Shown piece by piece: positions 25,550 through 34,624 of a stretch of DNA of 64,000 bases. This stretch comes from Streptomyces avicenniae (GTDB taxonomy: Bacteria; Actinomycetota; Actinomycetes; Streptomycetales; Streptomycetaceae): NCBI RefSeq assembly GCF_000719135.1, contig NZ_JOEK01000012.1:1-64000 (forward strand), in the 5' to 3' direction. Below the pieces are notes generated by a model. The model saw only the letters and a list, made by a program, of their open reading frames with translations. It did no database searches and had not been told where the DNA came from. The position numbers and the translations under genes are program-made. Position 1 is the stretch's first letter, and every line of letters begins with the position of its first letter.

Positions 25550-27343
25550 ATGTTCACCACCCGCCCCACCCTGCAAGGCACCTTCGGCATGGCCTCCAGC
25601 ACGCACTGGCTCGCCTCCCAGTCCGCCATGGCCGAACTGGAGCGCGGCGGCAACGCGTTCGACGCGGCCGTCGCCGCCGCGTTCGTCCTCCATGTCGTCG
25701 AGCCGCACCTCAACGGCCCGGCGGGGGACGCGCCGATCATCCTCGCCCCGGCGGGCGGGCCGGTGCGCGTGCTGTGCGGGCAGGGCCCGGCCCCTGCCGG
25801 GGCCACGATCGGGCACTACCGGGGCCTCGGCCTCGACCTGGTGCCGGGCACGGGCCCGCTCGCGGCGGTGATCCCCGGCGCGTTCGACGCGTGGATGGTG
25901 CTGCTGCGCGACCACGGGACGCGGGAGCTGGCGGACGTCCTCGACTACGCGATCGGCTACGCGGAGCGCGGCCACCCCGTCGTGGAACGCGTCGGGCTGA
26001 CCGTGGCAGCCGTCCAGGACCTGTTCACCACCGAGTGGACCTCGTCCGCCGAGGTCTACCTCACGGAAGGACGCCCCCCGGCGGGCGGCGAGATGCTGCG
26101 CAACCCTGTGCTCGCCGCGACCTGGCGGCGCCTCCTCGCGGAGGCAGGGGCGTCAGGCGGCGGCCGGGAGGCCACCATCGACGCGGCCCGCCGCATATGG
26201 CGCGAGGGCTTCATCGGCGAGGCGATCGCGGCCCACGCCGCCCGCCCCGCCATGGACTCCTCGGGCGAACGGCACGCGGGCGTCCTCACCGGCGACGACC
26301 TGGCGGGCTGGTCGGCCGCGTACGAGGAGCCGCTGACGTACGAGTGGCGCGGCTGGACGCTGGCCAAGGCCGGGCCATGGAGCCAGGGCCCCACGCTGCC
26401 GCAGCAGCTCGCCCTGCTCGACGGCGGCATCGACGCGGACACCTACGGCACCCCCGAGTACGTCCACACGCTCGTCGAGGGCAGCAAGCTCGCGATGGCC
26501 GACCGCGAGGCGTGGTACGGCGACACGGGCGACGTGCCCATGGACGACCTGCTCTCGCCCGCGTACAACGCCGCGCGGCGCGCCCTCGTCGGCGAGCGCG
26601 CCTCGCACGAGCTGCGGCCGGGCGGCCCGGGCGGGCGCACGCCCAGGCTCGCCGCGTGGGCCAGGGACGCCGGGACGGCCGCCGTGCCCGCGCAGGCGGC
26701 GGGCGCGGGCGAGCCGACGGTCGCGCACTCGGGCGAGACGCGCGGCGACACGTGCCACGTGGACGTCGTGGACCGCTGGGGCAACATGGTCAGCGCCACG
26801 CCCAGCGGCGGCTGGCTCCAGTCCAGCCCCGTCGTCCCCGGCCTCGGCTTCCCCCTCGGCACGCGCCTCCAGATGACCTGGCTCGAAGAGGGCCTGCCGT
26901 CGTCCCTCGTCCCCGGGCGGCGCCCCCGCACGACGCTGAGCCCGTCGCTCGCGCTGCGCGGCGGGGAGGCCGTGCTCGCGTTCGGCACACCGGGCGGCGA
27001 CCAGCAGGACCAGTGGCAGACCCACTTCTTCCTGGCCGTGGCGCTGCGCCCCGAGGTCAGGGGCGGGCTCGACCTCCAGGGCGCCATCGACGCGCCGAAC
27101 TGGCACCAGGACGCGTTCCCCAGCTCGTTCTACCCGCGCGGGACGGCGCTCGGCAGCGTCACCGTCGAGTCGCGGATCGGCGAGGAGACCATCGCCGACC
27201 TGCGCCGGCGCGGGCACGACGTGACGGTGGCGGGGCCCTGGACGGAGGGACGGCTGTGCGTCGTCGGGCGCGACCCGGAGACGGGCGTGCTGTCGTCGGC
27301 GGCGAACCCGCGCGGCATGCAGGGGTACGCCGTCGGCCGCTGA
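25550..27343 (+). CDS. gamma-glutamyltransferase-family Ntn hydrolase
   Basis: This 597-residue GGT-like protein begins FGMASSTHWLASQSAMAELERGGNAFDAAVAAAFVLHVVEPHLNG. The self-cleavage and nucleophile site is the Thr of GDTCHVDVVDRWGNMVSATPSGGW (Thr401). There is no secretion signal, so it should act in the cytoplasm, unlike periplasmic GGTs. Family members hydrolyse gamma-glutamyl or other amide bonds. ATG 25550 fits the homolog-like start MFTTRPTLQGTFGM; ATG 25538 in frame is possible and neither has a strong RBS. It closes the hydantoinase operon. Confidence 0.85.
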   Translation: MFTTRPTLQGTFGMASSTHWLASQSAMAELERGGNAFDAAVAAAFVLHVVEPHLNGPAGDAPIILAPAGGPVRVLCGQGPAPAGATIGHYRGLGLDLVPGTGPLAAVIPGAFDAWMVLLRDHGTRELADVLDYAIGYAERGHPVVERVGLTVAAVQDLFTTEWTSSAEVYLTEGRPPAGGEMLRNPVLAATWRRLLAEAGASGGGREATIDAARRIWREGFIGEAIAAHAARPAMDSSGERHAGVLTGDDLAGWSAAYEEPLTYEWRGWTLAKAGPWSQGPTLPQQLALLDGGIDADTYGTPEYVHTLVEGSKLAMADREAWYGDTGDVPMDDLLSPAYNAARRALVGERASHELRPGGPGGRTPRLAAWARDAGTAAVPAQAAGAGEPTVAHSGETRGDTCHVDVVDRWGNMVSATPSGGWLQSSPVVPGLGFPLGTRLQMTWLEEGLPSSLVPGRRPRTTLSPSLALRGGEAVLAFGTPGGDQQDQWQTHFFLAVALRPEVRGGLDLQGAIDAPNWHQDAFPSSFYPRGTALGSVTVESRIGEETIADLRRRGHDVTVAGPWTEGRLCVVGRDPETGVLSSAANPRGMQGYAVGR

Positions 27344-27360
27344 CCCCGCCCACCCCGTGT

Positions 27361-27375
27361 TCGAATCGGATTCGA
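27361..27375. repeat. 7-1-7 inverted repeat
   Basis: TCGAATC-G-GATTCGA is a perfect inverted repeat 18 nt after the GGT-like stop and 92 nt before the next gene. The near-absence of a loop argues for a protein-binding site rather than a terminator. Confidence 0.4.
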
Positions 27376-27434
27376 GCGGCGGGCAAAGCCGGACCAGACC
27401 TGTTGGAAAACCCGTTGTAGCCGCGGCGAAACAC

Positions 27435-27456
27435 AATCGGTACCACGGCACCGATT
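27435..27456. repeat. inverted repeat at the leader of the next gene
   Basis: AATCGGT (27435-27441) and ACCGATT (27450-27456) are complementary around an 8-nt spacer, ending 10 nt before ATG 27467. They could be an operator or an mRNA hairpin masking initiation. Confidence 0.35.
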
Positions 27457-27466
27457 CAGTTGCCGT

Positions 27467-28876
27467 ATGGGCGATCTCCCCTTGGCGCGACGCGAGTACG
27501 CGGTACGGCTGGCCGACTTCACGGCAGGACTGCGGGCGGTGACGGACGTTCTCGATCCGTCGGCGGGCTGGTTCGCCGCCTTCGGGCGGCGGGCGGCCGT
27601 GGACCTCGGCGACTGGCTGGAGGGCCGCACCCTCCCGCCCTGGGACGCCGTCGCCGATCTCCTCCAGGACCTCGCCGTCCTGCGGGGGCCGCTGGAGTCG
27701 GAGCGGGCGGGCCGGGCGCTGCGCGGCCTGTACGAGGCGGCCGTCCGCGTCGAGGACGCGGCCCCGGACGGCCGCGAGGCCCTGGAGGAACGCGCGGCCG
27801 AGCTGGACCGCGCGGAGCGGCGCGTCCGTCTGCGGCAGCGGCAGCTGGCCGTCGCGGAGGAGGAGGCGCTGCGCGCCGGACACGCCGGGGACGCGGAGCG
27901 GTACGCGGCGCTGCGGCTGTGGTCGCAGGACGACGAGGAACGCGTCGTCGCACGCCGGGCCGAGGTGCGGGCGCGGCTGGCGGCGCTGGGCGGGCCCGCG
28001 GGAAGCACCGCGACCGGCACCGGCTTCCGTCCGCCGCTGCCCCTCCCCGCACCGGCGGACGCCCCCGAGCCCGCCCGCAAGGCGCGCCGCGCGCGGGGCG
28101 GGGCGCGGTTCGCCGGGGTCCAGCCGGAGCCCGGCGCGGCGGGCGCGGCGCCGACGCCCCCGCCGCCCGCGCGCGGCGCCCGCGCCATACCCGACCCGGC
28201 CCCGGCCCCCGCAGCCGCTCCCGTCGCGCCGGTCCAGGCCACGGGCGACGACACCCCCGCCGCGACCCCACTGCCCGGCGGCTCGCGCTTCGCGGGCGCG
28301 CTGCGCGAGTCGCGCGCGGAGCGGAAGGCCAGGGCCGAGCGGCTGACGGCGGAGGAACGGCGCGCGGCCCTCGCGGCGGCCGGGCAGCTGCACCGGCTGC
28401 GTGAGGACGGTCACAGCGGCGCGGCGCACGTCCTGCTGTCCGAGGCGGCGCAGGGGCCCGCCGGGCGACTGCCCGTCCTCGCGGCCGAGCTGGAACGGCT
28501 CGGGATGGCCTCGGACGTCGCGACGCTGCTGTGGGAGGCGGCCTCCCTCCCGCCGGGCCCGCTGGCCGCCGCCGCCGAGGCGCTGGCCGCCGCCGGGCGG
28601 GAGGCGGACTGCGGCCGGCTCCTGCGGCAGGGCGCCGCCAGGCCCGCGCCCGAGGCGGGGTCGATCGCGGCCGAGCTGTGGTCGGCGGGACGGGCGGGCG
28701 AGGCGGTGACGCTGCTGTCCGCGCTGGTGCGGGCGCGGCCCGCCGAGGAGGCGGCGCGGGCCGCCGAGGGCGCGCCCGACGTCGTCGTGCCGCTGCTGCT
28801 CGACGCGGCGCGCAGCGTCTCGCCGCACCACCACTACGCCGTGAACAGCGAGCTGCGGCGCGCGGGCGTCGCGTAG
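27467..28876 (+). CDS. hypothetical protein with Pro/Ala-rich linker and helical repeats
   Basis: This 469-residue protein has three parts. The N-terminal 85 residues (GDWLEGRTLPPWDAVADLLQDLAVL) resemble the small helical domain near XRE-type HTHs in Streptomyces regulators. A charged coiled-coil stretch follows at about 100-170. A Pro/Ala linker (about 185-270) then leads to Ala/Leu-rich helical repeats (about 290-465) of TPR-like or HEAT-like character. No catalytic motif, signal peptide or membrane segment is visible. The ATG has no clear RBS. Such proteins are often labelled as tegument-like or hypothetical; function unknown. Confidence 0.7.
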   Translation: MGDLPLARREYAVRLADFTAGLRAVTDVLDPSAGWFAAFGRRAAVDLGDWLEGRTLPPWDAVADLLQDLAVLRGPLESERAGRALRGLYEAAVRVEDAAPDGREALEERAAELDRAERRVRLRQRQLAVAEEEALRAGHAGDAERYAALRLWSQDDEERVVARRAEVRARLAALGGPAGSTATGTGFRPPLPLPAPADAPEPARKARRARGGARFAGVQPEPGAAGAAPTPPPPARGARAIPDPAPAPAAAPVAPVQATGDDTPAATPLPGGSRFAGALRESRAERKARAERLTAEERRAALAAAGQLHRLREDGHSGAAHVLLSEAAQGPAGRLPVLAAELERLGMASDVATLLWEAASLPPGPLAAAAEALAAAGREADCGRLLRQGAARPAPEAGSIAAELWSAGRAGEAVTLLSALVRARPAEEAARAAEGAPDVVVPLLLDAARSVSPHHHYAVNSELRRAGVA

Positions 28877-28924
28877 CGGTGGCCGGGTGCCACGGCGTGC
28901 GGCCGGTCGTGTTTCGATGGAGGC

Positions 28925-29767
28925 ATGATCGATGAACAGCTGGTGGCGGACGTGGAGGAGGCCGTAAGGGCGGCGGCGGAGGCGGAGATCATGCCGCGCT
29001 GGCGGCGGCTCGCGGACGACGAGGTGATGACGAAGAGCGGGCCGCACGACCTGGTGACCGTCGCGGACCGGGCGGCCGAACAGCGGCTGACCCGTGACCT
29101 GACGGCCCTGCTGCCGGGGTCGGTGGTGGTCGGCGAGGAGTCCTTCGCGGACGACCCGTCGGTGTACGCCGCGCTGGCGGGGGACGCGCCGGTGTGGATC
29201 GTCGATCCGGTGGACGGGACACGGCAGTTCGTGCGCGGCGAGACGGGCTTCGGCACGCTCGTGGCGCTCGCGCTGCGGGGCGAGTTGCTGGCGTCGTGGA
29301 CGCTGGCGCCCGCGCTGGGGCGGCTGGCGTACGCGCGGCGCGGCGAGGGCGCCTGGCTCGACGGGGAGCGGCTGACGGCGGGCTCACCCGCGGCGGGCAA
29401 GGTCCTGGACATCGCGTGTTCGCACCCCGACTTCACGACGCCCGAGCAGAAGCTGGCGCTGAGGGCGCTGTGGACGGACGGCCTCGCGCCCCGGGCGTGC
29501 GGGGCGGCGGGGCTTGAGTACCTGGCCGTGGCCTCGGGGGAGGTGGACGGGCTGGCGTTCTCGTGGGAGCTGGCCTGGGACCACGCGGCCGGGCTCCTGC
29601 TGGTCGCGGAGGCGGGCGGCGTGCACCGGACGCTGGACGGCGGGCCGTTCCGGCTGGCGGGCGGGAACGCGCTGCCGTTCGCCGTCGCCCGCGACGCGGC
29701 GACGCTCGACCGCCTCAGCGCCCTCCTCGGCACGGCCCCCGCCGCCGACCAACCGTCCCCCGCCTGA
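28925..29767 (+). CDS. inositol monophosphatase-family phosphatase
   Basis: This 280-residue Mg2+-dependent phosphatase has metal-site motifs VVVGEES (about residue 60-66), WIVDPVDGTRQFVRG and the C-terminal WELAWDHAAGLLLVAEAGG. The family includes inositol-1-phosphatase, histidinol-phosphatase HisN and PAP phosphatase; this sequence alone does not choose between them. GGAGGC directly precedes the ATG. It is monocistronic and convergent with the T7SS-associated cluster. Confidence 0.9.
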   Translation: MIDEQLVADVEEAVRAAAEAEIMPRWRRLADDEVMTKSGPHDLVTVADRAAEQRLTRDLTALLPGSVVVGEESFADDPSVYAALAGDAPVWIVDPVDGTRQFVRGETGFGTLVALALRGELLASWTLAPALGRLAYARRGEGAWLDGERLTAGSPAAGKVLDIACSHPDFTTPEQKLALRALWTDGLAPRACGAAGLEYLAVASGEVDGLAFSWELAWDHAAGLLLVAEAGGVHRTLDGGPFRLAGGNALPFAVARDAATLDRLSALLGTAPAADQPSPA

Positions 29768-29768
29768 C

Positions 29769-29791
29769 GGGCGGGGGCACGGCCCCCGCCC
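29769..29791. terminator. bidirectional terminator hairpin
   Basis: GGGCGGGGGC, loop ACG, GCCCCCGCCC form a perfect 10-bp stem. It fills the gap between the phosphatase stop and the stop of the convergent small exported protein gene. Confidence 0.7.
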
Positions 29792-29792
29792 C

Positions 29793-30383
29793 CTACCGGC
29801 ACCCGATGCGCGCGCGGTCGGCCTCCACGAGGGGGGTGATCAGCTCACGCACCAAGGCGGCGGACTCCTCGTCGTCCTCCGGGAAGAGGGTCTCCAGCGT
29901 GATCGCGTGCGTGCCGACATTCTCCTGGTACCCGGTCTCGGCACCCGTGTTGTCACACGTCCCCCTGGCAACCGCGGCATGCGGCCACACCACGGTCTCA
30001 TATTCTCCGGGAATTTCCTCGCCGTCGCTCATTTCGTACTCGTGGGGGCCCAAGAGATAATTACTCGGGTCACTGTCATCAGCCGCACGGACTCTCACAT
30101 AGAGGGCCACCTCCCCATCCACCGAGACCGCGCAGGAATACCACCAGACCGAACTGAATTCGTCCCCGGTGATCTCCAGAACCTCCCCCGGGGGAAGCAG
30201 ATCACTGAACAGTTCCTGGTCAACGGGAAGTGAACACAAAGTCTCCGGGAGAGCATACTCACGCTCGGCCGAATCTGCTCCGGAAGAACAGGAAACACCG
30301 GAGAACACCACGAGGACGGCAGCGGAAACACCCGCCCACCTACCTTTTCGGAACGCTTTGACGAGCATACCGCCATCACCCAT
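29793..30383 (-). CDS. small exported protein or lipoprotein coupled to the T7SS-associated gene
   Basis: This 196-residue protein has a basic N-terminus (KAFRKGRW), a hydrophobic core (AGVSAAVLVVFSGVS) and Cys32 in a lipobox-like but imperfect GVSC, then an acidic Ser/Asp/Glu-rich extracytoplasmic domain with several Cys and Trp (VWWYSCAV). Its ATG is 3 nt after the stop of the 709-residue gene, so translation by re-initiation is likely; an internal ATG at 30368 is an alternative. The sequence is visibly more A/T-rich than its neighbours. No known family is recognised. By position it could be a partner or immunity-like protein for the upstream gene product. Confidence 0.65.
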   Translation of the reverse strand: MGDGGMLVKAFRKGRWAGVSAAVLVVFSGVSCSSGADSAEREYALPETLCSLPVDQELFSDLLPPGEVLEITGDEFSSVWWYSCAVSVDGEVALYVRVRAADDSDPSNYLLGPHEYEMSDGEEIPGEYETVVWPHAAVARGTCDNTGAETGYQENVGTHAITLETLFPEDDEESAALVRELITPLVEADRARIGCR

Positions 30384-30386
30384 TCT

Positions 30387-32516
30387 TCATGGCATGTTCA
30401 GGAGAATACGGATATCGGTGGCGCCGACCGAGAAACCGGTCGCCGTCGCCCGTCTCACGGTGTCCGACCATGTGGACACATCGCCTCCAGGAAACTCCTG
30501 GGCAGATGCCGCCATCCGGAAAGTGGCGGCGGCGGCGTCTTCCGCCCTGCCGCTTCCGACATTCTGTTGCGAGTAGGCCTCATATGTGGTCGTTCCCGAA
30601 GTGTTCTGCTCCTCGGACCGAGAGTATTCAGCTATCAGGTCCTCTGCGACCCAACTCGCAACGGTCCCTCCATAGGGAATCAATCCCGCCGCGTCCCCGA
30701 TGAGACGATTCGCCCATTCGGTACGCTGCGCCAGCGACGCGTTGAACTCCGCATCCGCCGCCAATCCTTGATCGAGAACAGCGTCAGCCCGCGCGGATCC
30801 CAGAATTCCGGCGATCTGCCCGTTCGCATGCGCCGAGTTCTCCACGTCATCGAGGGATCCGCCCGCTCCCAGGAGGGAATCCATCGCGACCGCCCCATAG
30901 GTTTCCTGACCGACGACGAGGCTGCCGTAGGCATCCGGGTCTCGTCCCAGCAGAAAGAGAAAGGCCCCCACATCTCTGTCGTCCAGCGTCGCTCGGTATT
31001 CGGGCAAGGGCGCGTTCTCCAGGTAAGCCATGGACGCCTGGATGTCCGGCATGTACTCCGCGCCGATGCGGCCCAGGCTGCCGGTGAGGGCCGCGTGGTG
31101 GTCCACGCGGGTCGTGCCGTCGGGGTCGAACTCGCCGCCGTAGTACGAGACGACGCGTTCGAACAGGTCGGTCCGCTCCGGGCTGCGTTCCGTCGGGGTC
31201 GTCGGGTCGTCCCAGGCATGGCCGAGGGTCGCCGCCTCCATCGCGTGGCCGAGGCTGGCGTACCCGGCGCCCTCCGTCGCCGCGGACGCGTGCGCGGCGG
31301 GCCAGTCGCGTTGCTCGACGAAGTACTCCCAGTTCCCGGTGTCGCCCAGGTACGTGAGCGCCGCGTCCGGGTTGTGGCCCAGGGCCTCCATCAGGCCGGT
31401 GGCCGGGTCGAGGCCGACGTCGGCCGGGTCCCCGCCGTAGACGAGGCGCACGGGGTACTCGCTGTTCCAGTGGCCCGTGCCGTTCTCCCCCTCCCAGCGG
31501 CGCAGTTCGTCCCCGTAGCGGATCAGGAGGTCGTCGTCCCATTCGCCGTGGTGCATGAGGCTGCTGATGACCTGGAAGCCGTGCGGGCTGTCGGGCAGCG
31601 CCGGGTCGAGCGGCTGGTCGCGCAGCGCCATCAGCTCCGCCTCCCAGGCGATCATCTCCCGGCTCTCGCTGTGCGTCGCGAGGCCGAGGACGGTGCCGAG
31701 GCCCGCCTGGATGGCGGCCATCTGGGCGTACTCGTCGTCGGGGACGCCCCCGGCAGAGGCCGCGCCGGTGAGCCCGGCCCAGAAGTCGGCGATGCCCTCG
31801 GCGCCGACGCCAGTGGCGAGGCGTTCGGCGAACGCCGGGTCGTCGCCGTGGCGGCGCAGCAGCTGGGCGATCCGCTCGCGCTCCTCCGCCGTGAGGTCGG
31901 CCGGGGGCCCGGAGAGCGCGCCGGTGAGCCATGCGGCGTCCTCGAACGCCTGGGCCGCCTCGTCGAGCGAGTCGTAGGTGACCCCGGCGAACGCGTCCGG
32001 GTCCGTGCCGCAGGCGTCGCGCAGGGCCTGGGCGATGACGTCGTCGGCCTCGTTCGCGCGGCGCACGACGGCGTCGATCTGCGCCTGGACCTCCTCAGCC
32101 CGCGCCCGTCCGGCCTCCCGCGCCGCCTCCTCCTGGACCGACACCTCGCCGCCGGGGGTCGCCAGCCCGAGCGGATTGACGTGCACCCCCTGCGAGGCCG
32201 CCGACTCCACGATGTCGCTGAGTTCGCCGTGCAGCGCCCTGAGCCGTGCGTGGGCGTCGCGCGCCAGTTCCCTGAGCGTCACGGCCTGCCGCTGCGCGGC
32301 CAGGAACTCCTCGTAGTACGTCTCGATGATCGGCAGCGTGACCGCCGCGTTCTGCCCCTCCCACACCGCGGAACGCGCCTGGCCGACCATGCTCTCCGCG
32401 GTCTCGCGCGACTCGTCCAGCCGCAGGACCCGCTCGTCCCACCCGTCGGTGACCTGCCCGAGCAGGTCGAGCCGCGCGTTGTACAGGCCCCGGAAGGTGA
32501 TCTCCCCCGCCCCCAT
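30387..32516 (-). CDS. large T7SS-associated / DUF6571-like protein with A/T-rich 3' part
   Basis: This 709-residue protein lacks a signal peptide. Residues 1-170 are long helices (coiled coil or WXG-like, LQ/AR-rich), a short Gly/Val segment near 115-125 is followed by another helical stretch, and the rest is helical with LEAL/YGG motifs. It shares general layout with the protein at 12709-15162. GGGGGAG precedes ATG 32516. DNA encoding the last ~215 residues (30387 to about 31030) has distinctly lower G+C and different codon use from the N-terminal part, suggesting recombination or horizontal origin of this segment together with the adjoining small exported protein. Function unknown; a link to type VII secretion is inferred from the helical N-terminus and small partner gene. 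Confidence 0.6.
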   Translation of the reverse strand: MGAGEITFRGLYNARLDLLGQVTDGWDERVLRLDESRETAESMVGQARSAVWEGQNAAVTLPIIETYYEEFLAAQRQAVTLRELARDAHARLRALHGELSDIVESAASQGVHVNPLGLATPGGEVSVQEEAAREAGRARAEEVQAQIDAVVRRANEADDVIAQALRDACGTDPDAFAGVTYDSLDEAAQAFEDAAWLTGALSGPPADLTAEERERIAQLLRRHGDDPAFAERLATGVGAEGIADFWAGLTGAASAGGVPDDEYAQMAAIQAGLGTVLGLATHSESREMIAWEAELMALRDQPLDPALPDSPHGFQVISSLMHHGEWDDDLLIRYGDELRRWEGENGTGHWNSEYPVRLVYGGDPADVGLDPATGLMEALGHNPDAALTYLGDTGNWEYFVEQRDWPAAHASAATEGAGYASLGHAMEAATLGHAWDDPTTPTERSPERTDLFERVVSYYGGEFDPDGTTRVDHHAALTGSLGRIGAEYMPDIQASMAYLENAPLPEYRATLDDRDVGAFLFLLGRDPDAYGSLVVGQETYGAVAMDSLLGAGGSLDDVENSAHANGQIAGILGSARADAVLDQGLAADAEFNASLAQRTEWANRLIGDAAGLIPYGGTVASWVAEDLIAEYSRSEEQNTSGTTTYEAYSQQNVGSGRAEDAAAATFRMAASAQEFPGGDVSTWSDTVRRATATGFSVGATDIRILLNMP

Positions 32517-32538
32517 GCCGTGCTCCCCCCTCTTCTCC

Positions 32539-32895
32539 CTACAGCCCGGTGATGCCCGAGTTCAGGCGCAGTCCCTCGGCGATGGCCTCCTCCAGCTGGA
32601 CGCCGACCCGCGCCGAGACGCCCAGGTGCTCGGCGACGCGCTGCAACCCGTCGCGCAGCGCGCGCTCCTGGGTCGTCCAGCGGTGGACCACGTCGGCGAG
32701 CGCCGCGCCCGTCGCGAAGCCGTCCGCCGCCAGGACGCGCCCCGCCGCGGCCGAGGAGTCCTCGGCCGCACCGCCCATGAGCAGCAGTTCCGCGGTCAGG
32801 TCGGCCGCCGCCGTGCCGATGCCCTCCAGCTCCGCGCTGTCCATGGCCTGGTCGCCGAAGTTCCTGGCCGGGTCCCGGTAGCCGTCGTCGGTCAT
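32539..32895 (-). CDS. small WXG100-like helical partner protein
   Basis: This 118-residue helical protein is rich in Ala, Leu and Glu, with a single Trp in VVHRWTTQERALRDGLQRV near the middle and an acidic N-terminus. No signal peptide is present. It precedes the 709-residue gene by 22 nt on the same strand, and AGGAGG lies before ATG 32895. Size, composition and position match small ESX/WXG-type partners that heterodimerise with a larger helical protein. The canonical WXG motif itself is absent, so the assignment is tentative. Confidence 0.55.
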   Translation of the reverse strand: MTDDGYRDPARNFGDQAMDSAELEGIGTAAADLTAELLLMGGAAEDSSAAAGRVLAADGFATGAALADVVHRWTTQERALRDGLQRVAEHLGVSARVGVQLEEAIAEGLRLNSGITGL

Positions 32896-33096
32896 GTCCG
32901 CCCCCTCCTGTCCGGCGCCGCCGACCCCCCGACGGCGCTCACAGTATGACGCACAGTCAGCAGAAGTGGCCTGATGTTGTCGAACCGTCACACGAACTCC
33001 GCCACGTGGCGGTGCGGCGGGGGCGGGGGACGGGGGGTGGGGAGCGCGGGGCAGGCGTATCCTCATGGGTCCTGTTCGCGGTGAGGGGAGCGTGGC

Positions 33097-34527
33097 GTGC
33101 CGACGATGCGTGACGTGGTCGTGGTGGGTGCCGGGCCGAACGGTCTCACCGCGGCGGTGGAGCTGGCACGGCGCGGGATGTCCGTGGAGCTGTTCGAGGC
33201 GCACGACACCGTGGGCGGCGGCGCCAGGACCGAGGAGCTGACGCTGCCGGGGTTCCGCCACGACCCCTGTTCCGCCGCGCACCCGATGGGCGCGGGCTCG
33301 CCCGCGTTCAACCGCATGCCGCTGGGCCGTTACGGTCTCGAGTGGCTGCACGCGGACCTCGCGATGGCGCACCCGTTCCCCGACGGCACGGCCGCGGTCC
33401 TGACGCGATCGGTCGGGGACACGGCGGCCTCGCTCGGGCCGCGTGACGCGGGCGCGTACCGGCGGCTGGTGGCGCCGTTCGCCGGGAAGTGGGACACGCT
33501 CGCCGAGGACTTCCTGCGCGTCCCGTGGGACGCCGTGCCGCGCGACCCGGTGACGCTCGCCAGGTTCGGTCTGATCGGCCTCCTGCCCGCCGCCGCGCTG
33601 GTCAGGCGCTTCCGTGACGACCGCGCGCGGGCGCTGTTCACCGGCCTCGCGGCGCACGCGATCGCCCCCACGGGCACCCCGCTCACGGGCGGCATGGCGA
33701 CGGTCTTCGCCCTCGCGGCCCACGCGCACGGCTGGCCGGTGGCGCGCGGCGGCTCGCAGTCCATCTCCGACGCGCTGGCCGCGTACCTCCTGGACCTGGG
33801 CGGCACGGTCCACACCGGCGTCGAGGTGCGGCGGCTGGACGAGCTGCCGCCCGCCCGCGCGTACGTCTTCGACACCTCCCCGACCGCGCTGGCGCGCATC
33901 GCGGGCCTCGGCCACGCGTACGCGGGCTACCGGTACGGCCCCTCCGTCTTCAAGATCGACTACGCGCTGGACGGCCCCGTGCCGTGGACGGCGCCCGAGG
34001 CGCGGCGGGCCGCGACCGTGCACGTGGGCGCGTCGAGCGCGGAGATCGGCGCGGCGCTGCGTGCCGCCGCGACGACGGACCGGGCGCCCGAGCGGCCGTT
34101 CCTCATCACGACGCAGCCGTCCCTGGTCGATCCGGGCCGCGCCCCGGCGGGGAAGCACGTGTTCTGGGCGTACGGGCACGTGCCGGGCGGCTGGGAAGGC
34201 GACCTCACCGAGGCGATCGAGCGGCAGGTGGAGCGCTTCGCGCCGGGGTTCAGGGACCTGGTGCTGGCGCGCGCGGTGGCAGGCCCGGCCGAGTTGGCGA
34301 GGCGGAACGCGAACTACGTCGGCGGCGACATCGCGACCGGCGCGTTCCGGGGGCTCCAGACGATGTTCAGGCCGCGCGTGACGTTCAACCCGTACGCGAC
34401 GCCGCATCCGGCCGTGTTCCTGTGCTCGTCGGCGTCGTGGCCCGGCCCGGGCGTGCACGGCATGTCGGGCCACAACGCGGCGAAGGCCGTCTGGCGCCGC
34501 CTCGGGCTGAGCAACCGGCGGCGCTGA
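33097..34527 (+). CDS. FAD-dependent phytoene-desaturase-like oxidoreductase
   Basis: This 476-residue flavoprotein has the N-terminal dinucleotide fold [29 protein letters not shown] and the following GGGARTEEL typical of the phytoene desaturase/CrtI superfamily. The C-terminal FAD-contact part is [18 protein letters not shown]. Members act on polyenes, carotenoids or retinoid-like compounds, but no carotenoid genes are nearby, so the substrate is open. GTG 33097 follows a GAGGGGAG. A -10-like TATCCT lies at 33058-33063. Confidence 0.85.
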   Translation: MPTMRDVVVVGAGPNGLTAAVELARRGMSVELFEAHDTVGGGARTEELTLPGFRHDPCSAAHPMGAGSPAFNRMPLGRYGLEWLHADLAMAHPFPDGTAAVLTRSVGDTAASLGPRDAGAYRRLVAPFAGKWDTLAEDFLRVPWDAVPRDPVTLARFGLIGLLPAAALVRRFRDDRARALFTGLAAHAIAPTGTPLTGGMATVFALAAHAHGWPVARGGSQSISDALAAYLLDLGGTVHTGVEVRRLDELPPARAYVFDTSPTALARIAGLGHAYAGYRYGPSVFKIDYALDGPVPWTAPEARRAATVHVGASSAEIGAALRAAATTDRAPERPFLITTQPSLVDPGRAPAGKHVFWAYGHVPGGWEGDLTEAIERQVERFAPGFRDLVLARAVAGPAELARRNANYVGGDIATGAFRGLQTMFRPRVTFNPYATPHPAVFLCSSASWPGPGVHGMSGHNAAKAVWRRLGLSNRRR

Positions 34528-34582
34528 GCGCGGCGGCCCGCCCGTGACCTGCGCACACCTGTCCGGATAAGGTCGGTCGCGC

Positions 34583-34596
34583 TGCAAACGCTTTCC
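34583..34596 (+). promoter_or_regulatory. LacI-family operator-like box
   Basis: TGCAAACGCTTTCC matches the LacI-family consensus TGNAANCGNTTNCA at all but the last fixed position. It lies 28 nt before the glycerate kinase start. A related box precedes the MFS gene at 4066. Confidence 0.55.
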
Positions 34597-34624
34597 CCAC
34601 ACGAACCGGACCACAGGGGCGACC

